A DNA stretch of 64,000 nt from Bradyrhizobium guangzhouense (GCF_004114955.1 NZ_CP030053.1:3410001-3474000); one strand, 5' to 3'. Counted from the stretch's first letter, positions 24,441-35,334 are shown. Notes: generated by a model from the letters alone, not told the origin. Made by a program: numbers and translations.

Positions 24441-25364
24441 ATGGCAACGATCACTGCTGCGATGGTCAAGGATCTGCGCGAGTCCACCGGCGCAGGCATG
24501 ATGGACTGCAAGGCCGCGCTGACCGAGAACGACGGCAACATGGAAGCGGCGCAGGACTGGCTGCGCAAGAAGGGCCTGTCCAAGGCCGCCAAGAAGTCGG
24601 GCCGCGTCGCGGCCGAGGGCCTCATCGGCGCGCTCACCAAGGGCAACAAGGGTGTCGTGGTCGAGGTCAACTCCGAGACCGACTTCGTTGCGCGTAACGG
24701 CCAGTTCCAGGGCCTGGTCAAGATGATCGCCCAGGTCGCGTTCGACACCGGCGCCGACGTCGAGAAGATCAAGGCCGCCAAGGTCGGCGACGTCACGGTG
24801 GAAGCCGCGATCAACGACGCGATCGCAACCATCGGCGAGAACATGACGCTGCGCCGCGCGGCCTCCCTCGAAGTGAGCCAGGGCGTGGTGTCGAGCTATG
24901 TCCATGGCGCGGTCGTCGACGGCGCCGGCAAGATGGGCGTGATCGTCGCGCTGGAATCGCCCGGCAAGGCCGACGAGCTCGCAAGCCTCGGCCGCCAGAT
25001 CGCGATGCATGTCGCGGCCGCCAACCCGCTTGCGCTCGACCCGTCCGGTCTCGATCCGGCCGTCGTCAAGCGCGAGAAGGACGTGCTCGCCGACAAGTAT
25101 CGCCAGCAGGGCAAGCCGGAGAACGTGATCGAGAAGATCGTCGAGTCCGGCCTGAAGACCTACTACAAGGAAGTCTGCCTGCTCGAGCAGGCCTTCATCC
25201 ACGACACCGGCAAGTCGGTGGCGCAGGCGGTGAAGGAAGCCGAAGGCAAGGTCGGCGGCGCCGTGAAGATCGCGGGCTTCGTGCGTTATGCTCTCGGTGA
25301 GGGAATCGAGAAGCAGGAATCGGACTTCGCGGCTGAGGTCGCGGCGGCCAGCGGCAAGAAGTAA
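24441..25364 (+). CDS. tsf: Elongation factor Ts
   Basis: Guanine-nucleotide exchange factor for EF-Tu, 307 residues. The N-terminal UBA-like domain is [20 protein letters not shown] with DCKAALTE following, and the hallmark motif [12 protein letters not shown] is present. The C-terminal module contains [20 protein letters not shown]. The start at 24441 is the family start; the open frame further upstream to 24357 is untranslated leader. Same order and orientation after rpsB as in most bacteria. Confidence 0.97.
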   Translation: MATITAAMVKDLRESTGAGMMDCKAALTENDGNMEAAQDWLRKKGLSKAAKKSGRVAAEGLIGALTKGNKGVVVEVNSETDFVARNGQFQGLVKMIAQVAFDTGADVEKIKAAKVGDVTVEAAINDAIATIGENMTLRRAASLEVSQGVVSSYVHGAVVDGAGKMGVIVALESPGKADELASLGRQIAMHVAAANPLALDPSGLDPAVVKREKDVLADKYRQQGKPENVIEKIVESGLKTYYKEVCLLEQAFIHDTGKSVAQAVKEAEGKVGGAVKIAGFVRYALGEGIEKQESDFAAEVAAASGKK

Positions 25365-25365
25365 G

Positions 25366-25387
25366 CGCCGGAACGTTCCTTCCGGCG
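25366..25387 (+). promoter_or_regulatory. Intercistronic hairpin tsf-pyrH
   Basis: CGCCGGAA and TTCCGGCG, 8 bp perfect, 6-base loop, starting 2 bases after the tsf stop. Lacks a T-run; could set relative expression of tsf and pyrH. Confidence 0.45.
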
Positions 25388-25424
25388 TGCCGCCGGAAGC
25401 GGCGCCCGGACGAGGAAAGTGCTC

Positions 25425-26141
25425 ATGACTGATCCGGTCTATCGTCGCGTCGTGATCAAGCTGTCCGGCGAATATCTCGCAGGACAGCAAGGCTTTGGCA
25501 TCGATCAGCCGACCATGGACCGGGTTGCCGACGATCTGATCGCGGCCCGCCAGCTCGGATGCGAGGTGGCGGTCGTGATCGGCGGCGGCAATATCTTTCG
25601 CGGCGTCGAGGTCTCCTCGCGCGGCGTGTCGCGCACGACCGGCGACACCATGGGCATGCTTGCCACCATGATGAACTGCCTCGCGCTGGAGGCGACCATC
25701 GAGCGCAAGGGCACGCCGGCGCGGACGCTGTCGGCGTTTGTGATGCCCGAGATTTCCGAGCTGTTCACGCGCACCGCGGCGCACAAATACCTCGCGGAGG
25801 GTCGAATCATCGTGCTCGGTGGCGGCACCGGCAATCCGTACTTCACCACGGACACGACCGCCGTGCTGCGCGCCGCCGAGATCGGCGCCGAGGCGGTGCT
25901 GAAGGCCACCAATGTCGACGGGGTCTACTCGGCCGATCCGAAGCAGGATCCCTCGGCCAAGCGGTTCGACCGGTTGACACATTCGCAGGCGATCGAGGGC
26001 GGCTACAAGGTGATGGATGCGACTGCCTTCGCACTTGCCCGCGAGACGTCGCTGCCTATCATCGTATTTTCGATCGCGGAGCCCGGTTCGATCGGCGCGA
26101 TTCTGCGCGGCATCGGCCACGGGACTGTCGTCGCCGGCTGA
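25425..26141 (+). CDS. pyrH: UMP kinase
   Basis: Phosphorylates UMP to UDP; 238 residues, an amino-acid-kinase-fold enzyme. Motifs: [20 protein letters not shown] at the N-terminus, the glycine loop [11 protein letters not shown], and the [20 protein letters not shown] and [12 protein letters not shown] segments that bind UMP and ATP. The ATG at 25425 is chosen over a GTG six bases earlier because family proteins start close to this point. Member of the rpsB-tsf-pyrH-frr block. Confidence 0.96.
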   Translation: MTDPVYRRVVIKLSGEYLAGQQGFGIDQPTMDRVADDLIAARQLGCEVAVVIGGGNIFRGVEVSSRGVSRTTGDTMGMLATMMNCLALEATIERKGTPARTLSAFVMPEISELFTRTAAHKYLAEGRIIVLGGGTGNPYFTTDTTAVLRAAEIGAEAVLKATNVDGVYSADPKQDPSAKRFDRLTHSQAIEGGYKVMDATAFALARETSLPIIVFSIAEPGSIGAILRGIGHGTVVAG

Positions 26142-26207
26142 CGGCCCGTCTGGGCGCTCCGAAGCAGGGGCGCGATGGGGGCGCCGGACTATTGAAGGAG
26201 AAACGTG

Positions 26208-26771
26208 ATGGCCACGGGTAATTTCGACCTCAACGAAGTGAAGCGCCGCATGCAGGGCGCGGTCGCATCGCTCAAGCACGAACTTGGCGGCCTTCGGACG
26301 GGCCGTGCATCGGCCTCGATGCTCGATCCGGTGCAGGTCGACGCCTATGGCAGCCACATGCCCCTCAATCAGCTCGCCACCGTCAGCGTGCCCGAGCCGC
26401 GCCTGATCTCGGTGCAGGTCTGGGACAAGTCGATGGTCAAGGCCGTCGAGAAGGCGATCGTCGATTCCAATCTCGGCCTGTCGCCGGCAACCGAAGGCCA
26501 GGTGCTGCGCCTGCGCATCCCCGAACTCAACGAGGAGCGTCGCAAGGAACTCGTCAAGGTCGCGCACAAATACGCCGAGGCCGCCAAGGTCGCCGCGCGC
26601 CATGTCCGCCGCGACGGCCTCGATGTCCTCAAGAAGCTCGAGAAGAATCACGAGATGTCGGAGGACGACCAGAAGCGTCACGCCGACGAGGTGCAGAAGG
26701 CCACCGACGGCACCATCACCGAGATCGACCAGCTGCTGGCCGCCAAGGAAAAAGAAATCCTCACCGTTTAA
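26208..26771 (+). CDS. frr: Ribosome recycling factor
   Basis: Splits post-termination ribosomes together with EF-G. 187 residues, normal length. Family sequence includes [40 protein letters not shown] and the [13 protein letters not shown] helix ([20 protein letters not shown]). AAGGAG lies 7 bases before ATG 26208 but only 4 before GTG 26205, so the ATG is preferred. It is 11 bases from uppS. Confidence 0.97.
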   Translation: MATGNFDLNEVKRRMQGAVASLKHELGGLRTGRASASMLDPVQVDAYGSHMPLNQLATVSVPEPRLISVQVWDKSMVKAVEKAIVDSNLGLSPATEGQVLRLRIPELNEERRKELVKVAHKYAEAAKVAARHVRRDGLDVLKKLEKNHEMSEDDQKRHADEVQKATDGTITEIDQLLAAKEKEILTV

Positions 26772-26782
26772 GGCCTTTTTCC

Positions 26783-27541
26783 ATGTCCAACGCCGCCGCG
26801 CCCGCAACGGACGGACCTGATCGGTCCGATGTGCCCGCGCATGTCGCCATCATCATGGATGGCAACGGGCGTTGGGCCGCCGCGCGCGGCCTGCCGCGGG
26901 CCGAGGGCCATCGCCGCGGCGTCGAAGCGCTGCGGCGTGTGGTGCGGGCCTCACACGAGCTCGGCATCCGCTATCTCACCATCTTCTCGTTCTCGTCCGA
27001 GAACTGGTCGCGCCCGGCAAGCGAGATCGGCGATCTCTTCGGTCTGCTCAAGCGTTTCATCCGCAACGATCTCGCGAGCCTGCATCGCGACGGCGTCAAG
27101 GTGCGCATCATCGGTGAGCGCGCCGGGCTCGAGGGCGACATCTGCGCGCTCCTGAACGAGGCCGAGGAATTGACGCGCGACAACACCCGCCTCACGCTCG
27201 TCGTCGCGTTCAATTACGGCTCGCGGCAGGAGATCGCGAAGGCCGCGCAGAAGCTCGCCCGCGAAGTCGCGGACGGCACGCGCGATCCTGCTACGATCGA
27301 CGCCGATGCTCTCGGCGCCCATCTCGATGCGCCCGACATTCCGGATCCCGATCTCATCATCCGCACCAGCGGCGAGCAGCGCCTCTCCAATTTCCTGATG
27401 TGGCAGGCCGCCTATAGCGAGCTCGTCTTCGTGCCGGTCCACTGGCCGGATTTCGACAAGGCGGCGCTCGAAAGCGCGGTCGCCGAATTCGCCAGGCGCG
27501 AGCGCCGTTTTGGCGGCCTGGTCGCGAAATCAGCCTCGTGA
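26783..27541 (+). CDS. uppS: Isoprenyl transferase (undecaprenyl diphosphate synthase type)
   Basis: Cis-prenyltransferase making the undecaprenyl diphosphate carrier for peptidoglycan and O-antigen. 252 residues. Motifs: the catalytic-Asp region [20 protein letters not shown], the [11 protein letters not shown] helix, [11 protein letters not shown], and the C-terminal [20 protein letters not shown] with the SELVF..VHWPDF segment. Its stop overlaps the cdsA start by 4 bases (GTGA), showing translational coupling. Confidence 0.96.
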   Translation: MSNAAAPATDGPDRSDVPAHVAIIMDGNGRWAAARGLPRAEGHRRGVEALRRVVRASHELGIRYLTIFSFSSENWSRPASEIGDLFGLLKRFIRNDLASLHRDGVKVRIIGERAGLEGDICALLNEAEELTRDNTRLTLVVAFNYGSRQEIAKAAQKLAREVADGTRDPATIDADALGAHLDAPDIPDPDLIIRTSGEQRLSNFLMWQAAYSELVFVPVHWPDFDKAALESAVAEFARRERRFGGLVAKSAS

Positions 27542-28380
27542 GCGAACCCGACGCCGCACCGGCGGGCACGACGCCGGCCTCGAACAATCTGGTGATGCGA
27601 GTTCTCGCCGCGCTGGTGCTGGCGCCGATCACGCTCGCGCTCGCCTATGCCGGCGGCTGGCTGTGGGCGCTGCTCGTCACCCTGGTGTCGATCGGGTTGT
27701 TCACGGAATGGCTGATGGTGGTGGGCGCAGCCTCGACCGCTCTGACCGGGGTAGGGACCATCGTCGTCGCGATGATGGGCTTGTGCGTTGCCGCCGGCGC
27801 GCTCAAGACCGCCGTCATCGTCGGCTGTGTCGGCGGCGCGATCGTGACGCTGATCGCACGCGGCAAGTTCGTCTGGGCCGCGACCGGATTTGCCTATTCA
27901 TCCGCGGCGCTGCTGGCCTCGATCCTGGTGCGGAAGGACCTCGTGCACGGCTTCGCCGCGCTGATGTTCGTGCTGCTCGTGGTGTGGGCGACCGATATCG
28001 GCGGCTATTTTGCCGGCCGCGGTATCGGCGGACCGAAGCTCTGGCCGCGCGTCAGCCCGAAGAAAACCTGGGCCGGCGCGGTCGGCGGCTTTGCGGCGAG
28101 CCTCGCCGTTGCCGGCGGCTTTGCGGCCTTCGGCATCGGAAAGGCGGTTCCACTGCTCGCAGTCAGTGCCGTCCTGTCGGTGGTCTCGCAAGGGGGCGAC
28201 CTGTTCGAATCCGCGGTGAAAAGGCGCTTCGGCGTCAAGGATTCCAGTCACTTAATTCCGGGCCATGGCGGGCTGTTGGACCGTCTGGACGGCTTTGTCG
28301 CCGCCATCCTGGTGGCATGGATTATCGGCTTCCTCCGCCATGGTGTGCATAGCGCCGGAAGCGGTCTTATGGTTTGGTGA
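27538..28380 (+). CDS. cdsA: Phosphatidate cytidylyltransferase
   Basis: Makes CDP-diacylglycerol from phosphatidate and CTP in the inner membrane, the branch point of phospholipid synthesis. 280 residues with about eight spans. The C-terminal CdsA signature is present: [20 protein letters not shown], then [20 protein letters not shown] with [19 protein letters not shown] following. GTG start at 27538 overlaps the uppS stop. dxr begins 4 bases after its stop. Confidence 0.95.
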   Translation: MSEPDAAPAGTTPASNNLVMRVLAALVLAPITLALAYAGGWLWALLVTLVSIGLFTEWLMVVGAASTALTGVGTIVVAMMGLCVAAGALKTAVIVGCVGGAIVTLIARGKFVWAATGFAYSSAALLASILVRKDLVHGFAALMFVLLVVWATDIGGYFAGRGIGGPKLWPRVSPKKTWAGAVGGFAASLAVAGGFAAFGIGKAVPLLAVSAVLSVVSQGGDLFESAVKRRFGVKDSSHLIPGHGGLLDRLDGFVAAILVAWIIGFLRHGVHSAGSGLMVW

Positions 28381-28384
28381 GGAT

Positions 28385-29608
28385 ATGAGCGCAGTCCCAT
28401 TGCGTAACAACAGGCTTGCTGCGACCGACATCCGCAGCGTCACCGTTCTCGGCGCCACCGGCTCGATCGGCGACAGCACGATGGATCTGCTGCGCGCTTC
28501 GCCTGAGCGCTATCGCGTCGAGGCGCTGACGGCGAACAGCAATGTCGAAGCGCTTGCCAAGCTCGCGAAGGAATTCTCCGCCCGCTTCGTTGCGATCGCA
28601 GACAGCACCAAGCTCGCCGATCTGAAGGCCGCACTCGCCGGCACGAGCACGGAATGCGGGGCCGGCGAAAGCGCGGTCATCGAGGCCGGCGCGCGCCCGG
28701 CCGATTGGGTGATGGCCGCGGTGAGCGGCGCAGCGGGACTGAAGCCGGCGCTGGCCGCGGTCGATCGCGGCGCCCATGTTGCGCTCGCCAACAAGGAATG
28801 CCTCGTCTGCGCCGGTGATTTCTTCATGCAGCGCGCGGCAAAGGCCGGCGCCTGCATCCTGCCGGCTGATTCCGAGCACAATGCGCTGTTTCAGGCGCTG
28901 GCGTCGGGCAATCGCGACGAGCTGGTCCGCGTCATCATCACGGCATCGGGCGGCCCGTTCCGGACCTGGAAGCCCGCCGACATCGAGCAGGCGACGCTCG
29001 AGCAGGCCCTGAAGCATCCGAACTGGAGCATGGGCCAGAAGATCACGATCGATTCCGCCTCGATGATGAACAAGGGCCTCGAGGTGATCGAGGCATCCTA
29101 TCTATTTGCACTCTCGCCTGATGAGATCGACGTCCTGGTGCATCCGCAGTCGATCATCCACGGCATGGTCGAGTTTTCGGACCGCTCGGTGATGGCCCAA
29201 CTCGGCTCGCCCGACATGCGGACGCCGATCGCCCATTGCCTCGGCTGGCCGGACCGGATCAAGGGACCTGCGGCCAAGCTCGACCTGGCCAAGATCGGCC
29301 AGCTCACCTTCGAGGCTCCTGACTTCGAGCGGTTCCCCGGGCTTCGCCTGGCCTTTGATTCGCTCCGGACCGGGAAGGGGGCCACTACCGTCTACAATGC
29401 CGCCAACGAGGTCGCGGTCGCGGCCTTCATCGCCGGCAAAATCCGCTTTGGCGCCATTGCCCGCCTGGTCGAGGCGACGCTGGAAGACTGGATCCGGGGC
29501 GGGAACCAGGGCCCGATGACGTCAGCGGATGATGCAATAAACGTTGACCATGTTGCGCGAAATAAAGCTGCCGCCCTATTGCCTCAAATTGCCTTAAAGG
29601 CATCCTAG
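28385..29608 (+). CDS. dxr: 1-deoxy-D-xylulose-5-phosphate reductoisomerase
   Basis: NADPH-dependent enzyme of the non-mevalonate isoprenoid pathway, 407 residues. NADPH motif [20 protein letters not shown], substrate and metal-binding sequences ([50 protein letters not shown]) are all present. The frame is open to 28265 inside cdsA, but the ATG at 28385 preceded by GAGGAT is the proper start. Provides precursor that UppS, encoded just upstream, elongates. Confidence 0.96.
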   Translation: MSAVPLRNNRLAATDIRSVTVLGATGSIGDSTMDLLRASPERYRVEALTANSNVEALAKLAKEFSARFVAIADSTKLADLKAALAGTSTECGAGESAVIEAGARPADWVMAAVSGAAGLKPALAAVDRGAHVALANKECLVCAGDFFMQRAAKAGACILPADSEHNALFQALASGNRDELVRVIITASGGPFRTWKPADIEQATLEQALKHPNWSMGQKITIDSASMMNKGLEVIEASYLFALSPDEIDVLVHPQSIIHGMVEFSDRSVMAQLGSPDMRTPIAHCLGWPDRIKGPAAKLDLAKIGQLTFEAPDFERFPGLRLAFDSLRTGKGATTVYNAANEVAVAAFIAGKIRFGAIARLVEATLEDWIRGGNQGPMTSADDAINVDHVARNKAAALLPQIALKAS

Positions 29609-29652
29609 ACAATTCGGGGCCAGGGCCTTGCGGCGCTGGATGAGGGAATTCG

Positions 29653-30804
29653 ATGATCGACTTTTTTACCCATAGTTTCAATACGTTGAGCCATGGGCTC
29701 CTCGGCTACGTCGTTCCCTTCCTCTTCGTCCTGACCATCGTGGTGTTCTTCCATGAGCTCGGCCATTTCCTGGTCGCGCGCTGGGCCGGCGTTCGGGTGT
29801 TAACCTTCTCGCTCGGCTTTGGACCCGAGCTCGTCGGTTTCAACGACCGCCATGGCACGCGCTGGAAGATCTCGGCGATCCCGCTCGGCGGCTACGTCAA
29901 GTTCTTCGGTGACGAGAGCGAGGCCTCGACGCCGTCGGCCGCGACGCTGGAGGCCATGACGGCGGAGGAGCGCGCCGGCAGCTTCCACCACAAGAAGGTC
30001 GGCCCGCGCGCCGCCATCGTCGCCGCCGGACCGATCGCCAATTTCATTCTGGGCGCCCTGATTTTCGCGGGCATGGCGCTCTATTACGGCAAGCCGAGCA
30101 CGATCGCGCGCGTGGACGGGGTCGTCGCCGACGGTGCGGCGGCTGTCGCGGGCTTCAAGATCGGCGACGTCGTCGTGCAGATCGATGGCAAGCCGATCGA
30201 GAGCTTTGCCGACATGCAGCGGATTGTGGCGACGAGCGCGGGTTCAGCCCTGGTTTTCCAGGTGAAGCGGGACGGCGGGCTGGTGTCCCTGACGGCGACG
30301 CCGGCGCTGCTCGATCGCAAGGATCCGTTCGGCAACAGTCACAAGGTCGGTGTGCTCGGTGTCGAACACAAGTCGCAGGCGGGTGAGGCCTCGACCTCGC
30401 CGGTCGGTGTCGGCGAGGCGCTCAAGATCGGGGTCGAGCAGGTCTGGTTCATCATCAGCAGCACCTTCAAGTTCCTGGGCTCATTGTTCGTCGGGCAGGG
30501 CAATCCGAACGAGGTCAGCGGCGTCCTCGGCATTGCCAAGATGTCGGGGCAGGCGGCGAGCGCCGGGTTCCAGTTCGTGATCAATCTGTGCGCGGTGCTG
30601 TCGGTCTCGATCGGCTTGCTGAACCTGTTCCCGATTCCGCTGCTCGATGGCGGTCACCTTCTGTTCTACACGGCCGAGATCATCCGTGGCCGTCCGCTGT
30701 CCGAGCGGACCCAGGAGATGGGGTTCCGAATCGGGCTCGGTCTGGTGCTGATGCTGATGGTGTTTGCCACCTACAACGACATCCTGCGGATGGCCGCATC
30801 CTGA
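29653..30804 (+). CDS. rseP: RIP zinc metalloprotease RseP/MmpA type
   Basis: Intramembrane site-2 protease, 383 residues. The HExxH zinc site is in VVFFHELGHFLVARWAGV; the third ligand lies in NLFPIPLLDGGHLLFY. One PDZ domain covers about residues 150-230. Four membrane spans are expected. It cleaves membrane-bound anti-sigma or regulatory proteins and clears signal peptides; in Caulobacter the orthologue MmpA processes PodJ. Placed between dxr and bamA as in most proteobacteria. Confidence 0.95.
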   Translation: MIDFFTHSFNTLSHGLLGYVVPFLFVLTIVVFFHELGHFLVARWAGVRVLTFSLGFGPELVGFNDRHGTRWKISAIPLGGYVKFFGDESEASTPSAATLEAMTAEERAGSFHHKKVGPRAAIVAAGPIANFILGALIFAGMALYYGKPSTIARVDGVVADGAAAVAGFKIGDVVVQIDGKPIESFADMQRIVATSAGSALVFQVKRDGGLVSLTATPALLDRKDPFGNSHKVGVLGVEHKSQAGEASTSPVGVGEALKIGVEQVWFIISSTFKFLGSLFVGQGNPNEVSGVLGIAKMSGQAASAGFQFVINLCAVLSVSIGLLNLFPIPLLDGGHLLFYTAEIIRGRPLSERTQEMGFRIGLGLVLMLMVFATYNDILRMAAS

Positions 30805-30978
30805 TCAGGGCTTTTTTGTGGCGTTGCTGTTAGGCAACGTCTTGGAATGAAATTGAAATTACCCTGTCAGCTGCCGTTTGCGATGTCGGGGAAATTGGCT
30901 ACAAGCGGCATGAACTTGGGGAATCTCCCAGACCGGCTTTGGGGTTGGGTCTGGTAAGTTGATAAGGGCGCGTTGCGC

Positions 30979-33519
30979 ATGAAGTTTGGACTGCGACTCC
31001 GGGGGGGCTTGCTCGCAACCCTGATCATGTTCGGCGCGCCGGTGGTTGCCCCGGTTGGGGCTGTTTTGGTGTCTTCGTCTGCGCTCGCCCAGACCGTGCA
31101 GTCGATTTCCGTCGAAGGAAATCGCCGCGTCGAGGTGGAGACGATCCGCTCCTATTTCAAGCCTGGCCCCGGTGGGCACCTGGATCAGGGTGCCATCGAT
31201 GATGGCCTCAAGGCGTTGATCGAGACCGGCCTGTTCCAGGACGTGAAGATCAACCGCGGCGCCGGTGGCCAGCTGGTCGTCTCCGTTGTGGAAAACCCGG
31301 TGATCGGGCGCATCGCGTTCGAGGGCAACAAGAAGATCAAGGACGAGCAGCTCACTGCCGAAGTGCAGTCCAAGGCCCGCGGCACCTTCTCCCGTGCCAT
31401 GGTGCAGTCGGACACGCTGCGAATCGCCGAGATCTACCGCCGCTCCGGCCGCTATGACGTGAGCGTCGTCCCTGAAATCATCGAGCAGCCGAACAACCGC
31501 GTCGATCTCGTCTTCACGATCAACGAAGGCGCCAAGACCGGCGTCAAGTCGATCGAATTCGTCGGCAACAATGCGTTCTCGTCCTACCGCCTGCGCGACG
31601 TCATCAAGACGCGCGAAACCAATCTGCTGAGCTTCCTCGGTAGCGGCGACGTCTACGACCCCGATCGCGTCGAGGCCGACCGCGACCTGATTCGCCGCTT
31701 CTACCTGAAGAACGGCTTCGCCGACGTTCAGGTCGTCGCCGCGCTCACCGAATACGATCCGCAGAAGAAGGGCTTCAACGTCACCTTCAAGATCGAGGAA
31801 GGCCAGCAGTACCGCGTCGGCACCGTCGATTTCCGCACCAGCATTCCGAATTTCGACCCCAGCACGTTGCGCTCCTTTTCGCGCGTCAATGTCGGTTCGC
31901 TCTACAATGTCGAAGCGGTCGAGAAGTCGGTCGAGGAGATGCAGATCGAGGCCTCGCGCCGCGGCTATGCCTTCGCGGTGGTGCGTCCGGGCGGCGACCG
32001 CAATTTCGATGCGCACACCGTCGCCGTCGTGTTCAACATCGACGAAGGTCCGCGCACCTATATCGAGCGCATCAACATCCGCGGCAACACCCGTACCCGT
32101 GACTACGTGATCCGCCGCGAGTTCGATATCTCGGAGGGCGACGCCTACAACCGTGCGCTGGTCGACCGCGCCGAGCGCCGCCTGAAGAACCTCGACTACT
32201 TCAAGAGCGTGAAGATCACGACAGAGCCGGGCTCGTCCAGCGACCGCGTGGTCCTGGTCGTCGATCTCGAAGAGAAGTCGACCGGCGACTTCTCGGTCTC
32301 GGGCGGTTACTCCACGACCGACGGTGCGCTGGCCGAAGTCTCGGTCTCGGAGCGCAACCTGCTCGGCCGCGGCCTGTTCGCCAAGGCCTCGGTCACCTAC
32401 GGCCAGTATGCGCGCGGCTATTCGCTGTCGTTCGTCGAACCGTATTTGCTCGACTATCGCGTCGCGCTGGGCCTCGACCTGTATCAGCGCCAGCAGCTGT
32501 CCAACAGCTTCATCTCCTACGGCACCAAGACGCTCGGCTTCTCGCCGCGTCTCGGCTTCGCCTTGCGTGAAGATCTGTCGCTGCAGCTGCGCTACTCGAT
32601 CTATCAGCAGGAAATCACGCTGCCGTCCTATCTGTCGAACTGTAACAACATCATCGGTTCGTCGGCATTCAATCCAAGCCCGGCTTTTGCCGCGACGCAG
32701 ACGCCTCCGATCGACCTGACCTCGACAGGCGGCCTCGGCTGCTACAGCGACGGCGAAGCCTCTCTGCCTGTCCGCAAGGAGCTTGCGAACGGCAAGACGC
32801 TGACCTCGGCGCTCGGCTACACGCTGACCTACAACACGCTCGACAACAACAAGAACCCCAATGACGGTCTGCTCATCGACTTCAAGCAGGACTTTGCCGG
32901 CGTCGGCGGCGACGTCTCCTACCTGAAGACCGCAGCGGACGCGAAGTACTACCAGTCGCTGATCTCGGACATTGTAGGCCTCGTCCATCTCCAGGGCGGT
33001 ATCCTGAACAAGATCGGCAGCAAGGATCTGCGCATGCTGGATCACTTCCAGATGGGTCCGAACCTCGTCCGCGGTTTCGCGCCGAACGGCATCGGTCCGC
33101 GCGACATCAACCCGTACGACACGCAGGACGCGCTCGGTGGCACCAAATATTGGGGTGCTTCGCTCGAATTGCAGATGCCGTTCTGGTTCCTGCCGAAGGA
33201 AGTCGGTCTGAAGGGCGCGGTCTATGCCGACGCCGGTGGTCTCTACGACTATCAGGGTCCGACGACCTGGTCGCTGACGGGCGAAACCACGACGACCAAG
33301 AACTCGAACTGTATCGGGTCGACCATCAATCCGAACAGCACCGGAACCTGTACTGGCCTCGTCTACGACGACAGCAGGGTGATCCGGTCGTCGGTCGGTG
33401 TCGGCTTGATCTGGGCCTCGCCGTTCGGTCCGCTGCGCTTCGACTACGCAGTGCCGCTCACCAAGGGCAAGTATGACCGTACACAGGAATTCCGGTTCGG
33501 CGGCGGCACCTCGTTCTAA
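30979..33519 (+). CDS. bamA: Outer membrane protein assembly factor BamA
   Basis: Core subunit of the BAM complex that folds beta-barrel proteins into the outer membrane. 846 residues: signal peptide (to about residue 35, SSALAQ), five POTRA domains (IRSYFKPGPGGHLDQGAIDD; GVKSIEFVGNNAFSSYRLRD; YIERINIRGNTRTRDYVIRR), then a 16-strand barrel ending in the aromatic tail FRFGGGTSF. ATG 30979 is used; a TTG two codons earlier is possible. A 174-base gap after rseP may hold its own promoter. Confidence 0.96.
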   Translation: MKFGLRLRGGLLATLIMFGAPVVAPVGAVLVSSSALAQTVQSISVEGNRRVEVETIRSYFKPGPGGHLDQGAIDDGLKALIETGLFQDVKINRGAGGQLVVSVVENPVIGRIAFEGNKKIKDEQLTAEVQSKARGTFSRAMVQSDTLRIAEIYRRSGRYDVSVVPEIIEQPNNRVDLVFTINEGAKTGVKSIEFVGNNAFSSYRLRDVIKTRETNLLSFLGSGDVYDPDRVEADRDLIRRFYLKNGFADVQVVAALTEYDPQKKGFNVTFKIEEGQQYRVGTVDFRTSIPNFDPSTLRSFSRVNVGSLYNVEAVEKSVEEMQIEASRRGYAFAVVRPGGDRNFDAHTVAVVFNIDEGPRTYIERINIRGNTRTRDYVIRREFDISEGDAYNRALVDRAERRLKNLDYFKSVKITTEPGSSSDRVVLVVDLEEKSTGDFSVSGGYSTTDGALAEVSVSERNLLGRGLFAKASVTYGQYARGYSLSFVEPYLLDYRVALGLDLYQRQQLSNSFISYGTKTLGFSPRLGFALREDLSLQLRYSIYQQEITLPSYLSNCNNIIGSSAFNPSPAFAATQTPPIDLTSTGGLGCYSDGEASLPVRKELANGKTLTSALGYTLTYNTLDNNKNPNDGLLIDFKQDFAGVGGDVSYLKTAADAKYYQSLISDIVGLVHLQGGILNKIGSKDLRMLDHFQMGPNLVRGFAPNGIGPRDINPYDTQDALGGTKYWGASLELQMPFWFLPKEVGLKGAVYADAGGLYDYQGPTTWSLTGETTTTKNSNCIGSTINPNSTGTCTGLVYDDSRVIRSSVGVGLIWASPFGPLRFDYAVPLTKGKYDRTQEFRFGGGTSF

Positions 33520-33554
33520 TTCGATCAGCAGGGCATGACCCGGCCTCTCGGGAA

Positions 33555-33582
33555 TTCCTTCAGGATTTCCTTCAGGATTTCC
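33555..33582. repeat. 12-bp tandem repeat between bamA and lpxD
   Basis: The unit TTCCTTCAGGAT occurs twice exactly (33555-33566, 33567-33578) and begins a third copy. The unit contains a TCCT...AGGA dyad, so small hairpins can form in register. The copy number could vary between strains. Confidence 0.6.
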
Positions 33583-33679
33583 CTGGGGCCGGCCGCCAAA
33601 AAGACCGTGCTCAATCCGTGAGATAAGGCATGATGCGGCCCGACCGCTTCATGCCGAAGCCGGACCGCGTAGGGGTGGA

Positions 33680-34747
33680 ATGGCGCAGCCGAACTTCTTC
33701 AAGAAACCGCCCGCCACAGCGCTGGCCGAAATCGCCACGCTGACCAAGGCGCAACTGGTCGACCCCAGCAGGGGCGGCCAAGTCATCACGGGTCTCGCTT
33801 CGCTGGACGAAGCCGGTCCGATGCATCTGGCGTTCTTCGACAACCTCAAATACGCCGACGAGCTCAAGGCGACCAAGGCCGGCGCCTGCCTGGTGAGCAC
33901 GCGATTCGAGGCACAGGTGCCCGCGCATACGGCCGTGCTGCGCGTGGCGCAGCCGTTCCGGGCCTTCGTCGGGATCGCCCGAGAATGGCACGCGGACGCA
34001 TTGCGCCCGCAATCCTGGTTCGGCAATGACGGCATTGCGCCGTCGTCCATCATCGATCCGTCGGCTCGGCTGGAAGACGACGTCATCGTCGAGCCGCTCA
34101 CCGTCATCGGTCCTGATGTGGAGATCGGCAGCGGCACCGTGATCGGGGCGGGCGTGGTCCTCGGTCCGGGCGTCAAGATCGGCCGCGATTGCAATGTCGG
34201 CGCACGCACGGCCATCCAGTGTGCACTGATCGGCAACAACGTGCTGATCCATCCCGGCTGCTCGATCGGCCAGGACGGCTACGGCTTCATCTTCTTCGGC
34301 CCTGAGGGCCATCTGAAAGTGCCCCAGACCGGTCGCGTGCTGATCCAGAACAATGTGGAAGTCGGTGCCGGCACCACCATCGATCGCGGCTCCCTGCGCG
34401 ACACCGTGATCGGGGAAGGCACCAAAATCGACAATCAGGTCCAGATCGGCCACAATGTGACGATCGGCCGGAATTGCCTGCTGGCGGCCCAGATCGGGCT
34501 CGCAGGCAGCCTGACCATCGGCGACAACGTGGCGCTGGGAGCGAAGGTTGGTATCAACAATCACCTCAAGATCGGCGATGGAGCCCAGGTGACCGCCATG
34601 AGCGCGGTCAAGGACGATATCCCGCCGGGGGCGCGTTGGGGCGGCCACTTCGCCAAGCCGACCAAACAATGGTTCAAGGAGATCATCGCGGTGGAGCGTC
34701 TGGTGCGCGACAGCAAGACCGATCCGAAGGATGAGGAACGGCAATGA
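33680..34747 (+). CDS. lpxD: UDP-3-O-acyl-glucosamine N-acyltransferase
   Basis: Third step of lipid A synthesis: adds the N-linked hydroxyacyl chain from acyl-ACP. 355 residues: N-terminal uridine-binding domain (residues 1-100) and a left-handed beta-helix of hexapeptide repeats ([66 protein letters not shown]). The catalytic His is in QIGHNV. Its stop overlaps the fabZ start by 4 bases (ATGA). Confidence 0.96.
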   Translation: MAQPNFFKKPPATALAEIATLTKAQLVDPSRGGQVITGLASLDEAGPMHLAFFDNLKYADELKATKAGACLVSTRFEAQVPAHTAVLRVAQPFRAFVGIAREWHADALRPQSWFGNDGIAPSSIIDPSARLEDDVIVEPLTVIGPDVEIGSGTVIGAGVVLGPGVKIGRDCNVGARTAIQCALIGNNVLIHPGCSIGQDGYGFIFFGPEGHLKVPQTGRVLIQNNVEVGAGTTIDRGSLRDTVIGEGTKIDNQVQIGHNVTIGRNCLLAAQIGLAGSLTIGDNVALGAKVGINNHLKIGDGAQVTAMSAVKDDIPPGARWGGHFAKPTKQWFKEIIAVERLVRDSKTDPKDEERQ

Positions 34748-35205
34748 CGGAGGAATCACCGATCAAGTTTGCGCTGGTGGATATCAATGCGATCCTCCAG
34801 ACCCTGCCGCATCGGTTTCCGATGCTGCTGATCGACCGGGTGATCAACATCCGCGCCGATTACAGCGGCATCGGCATCAAGAACGTCACCTTCAACGAGC
34901 CGGCCTTCCAGGGGCATTTTCCGGAGCGTCCGGTTTATCCCGGCGTCATGATGATCGAGGCGATGGCGCAGACGGCAGGCGTGATCGGCATCAAGTCGGT
35001 CGAGGGCACCGAGAAGCCGCGGGCCGTGTACTTCCTCACCATCGACAAGTGCAAATTCCGCAAGCCCGTGCTTCCAGGCGATACCATCGAGTACCACATG
35101 CGCTCGCTCGGCCGCCGCAAGGCCATGTGGTGGTTTCACGGTGACGCCAAGGTCAACGGCACCGTCGTTGCGGAAGCCGATGTGGGGGCGATGCTGACGG
35201 ATTGA
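34744..35205 (+). CDS. fabZ: 3-hydroxyacyl-ACP dehydratase FabZ
   Basis: Hot-dog-fold dehydratase of fatty-acid elongation, 153 residues. Catalytic His is in [20 protein letters not shown], with the Glu of MMIEAMAQ; the N-terminal motif [13 protein letters not shown] is standard. Competes with LpxA/LpxD for 3-hydroxyacyl-ACP, which explains its place in the lipid A operon. Coupled to lpxD by overlap, but separated from lpxA by a 234-base gap filled by a repetitive palindromic element. Confidence 0.96.
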   Translation: MTEESPIKFALVDINAILQTLPHRFPMLLIDRVINIRADYSGIGIKNVTFNEPAFQGHFPERPVYPGVMMIEAMAQTAGVIGIKSVEGTEKPRAVYFLTIDKCKFRKPVLPGDTIEYHMRSLGRRKAMWWFHGDAKVNGTVVAEADVGAMLTD

Positions 35206-35225
35206 GGCGAATTGAGCTCTCCACC

Positions 35226-35334
35226 CGTCATTCCCAGGCGCGACAAAGTCGCGAGCCCGGAATCGATTGAGCGGCGATGTCGGTGATGGGATGGATTCCG
35301 GGCCTGCGTGCTCTGCACGCATCCGGGAATGACG
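35226..35334. repeat. Cloverleaf-like repetitive extragenic palindrome between fabZ and lpxA
   Basis: A nested dyad. The outer arms are CGTCATTCCC and GGGAATGACG, the inner arms GCCCGGAATC and GATTCCGGGC (10 bp perfect). Between them lie two side hairpins: CGCGAC-AAA-GTCGCG and TGCGTGC-TCT-GCACGCA. The outline matches an abundant REP-type element I know from Bradyrhizobium and Rhodopseudomonas intergenic regions. It sits inside an otherwise tight operon. Confidence 0.75.

Noticed and set aside
30859..33045. A 728-codon open frame on the minus strand across bamA
   Set aside because: Antisense shadow of bamA; composition rich in Asp/Arg/Val/Ala repeats and no recognisable protein.
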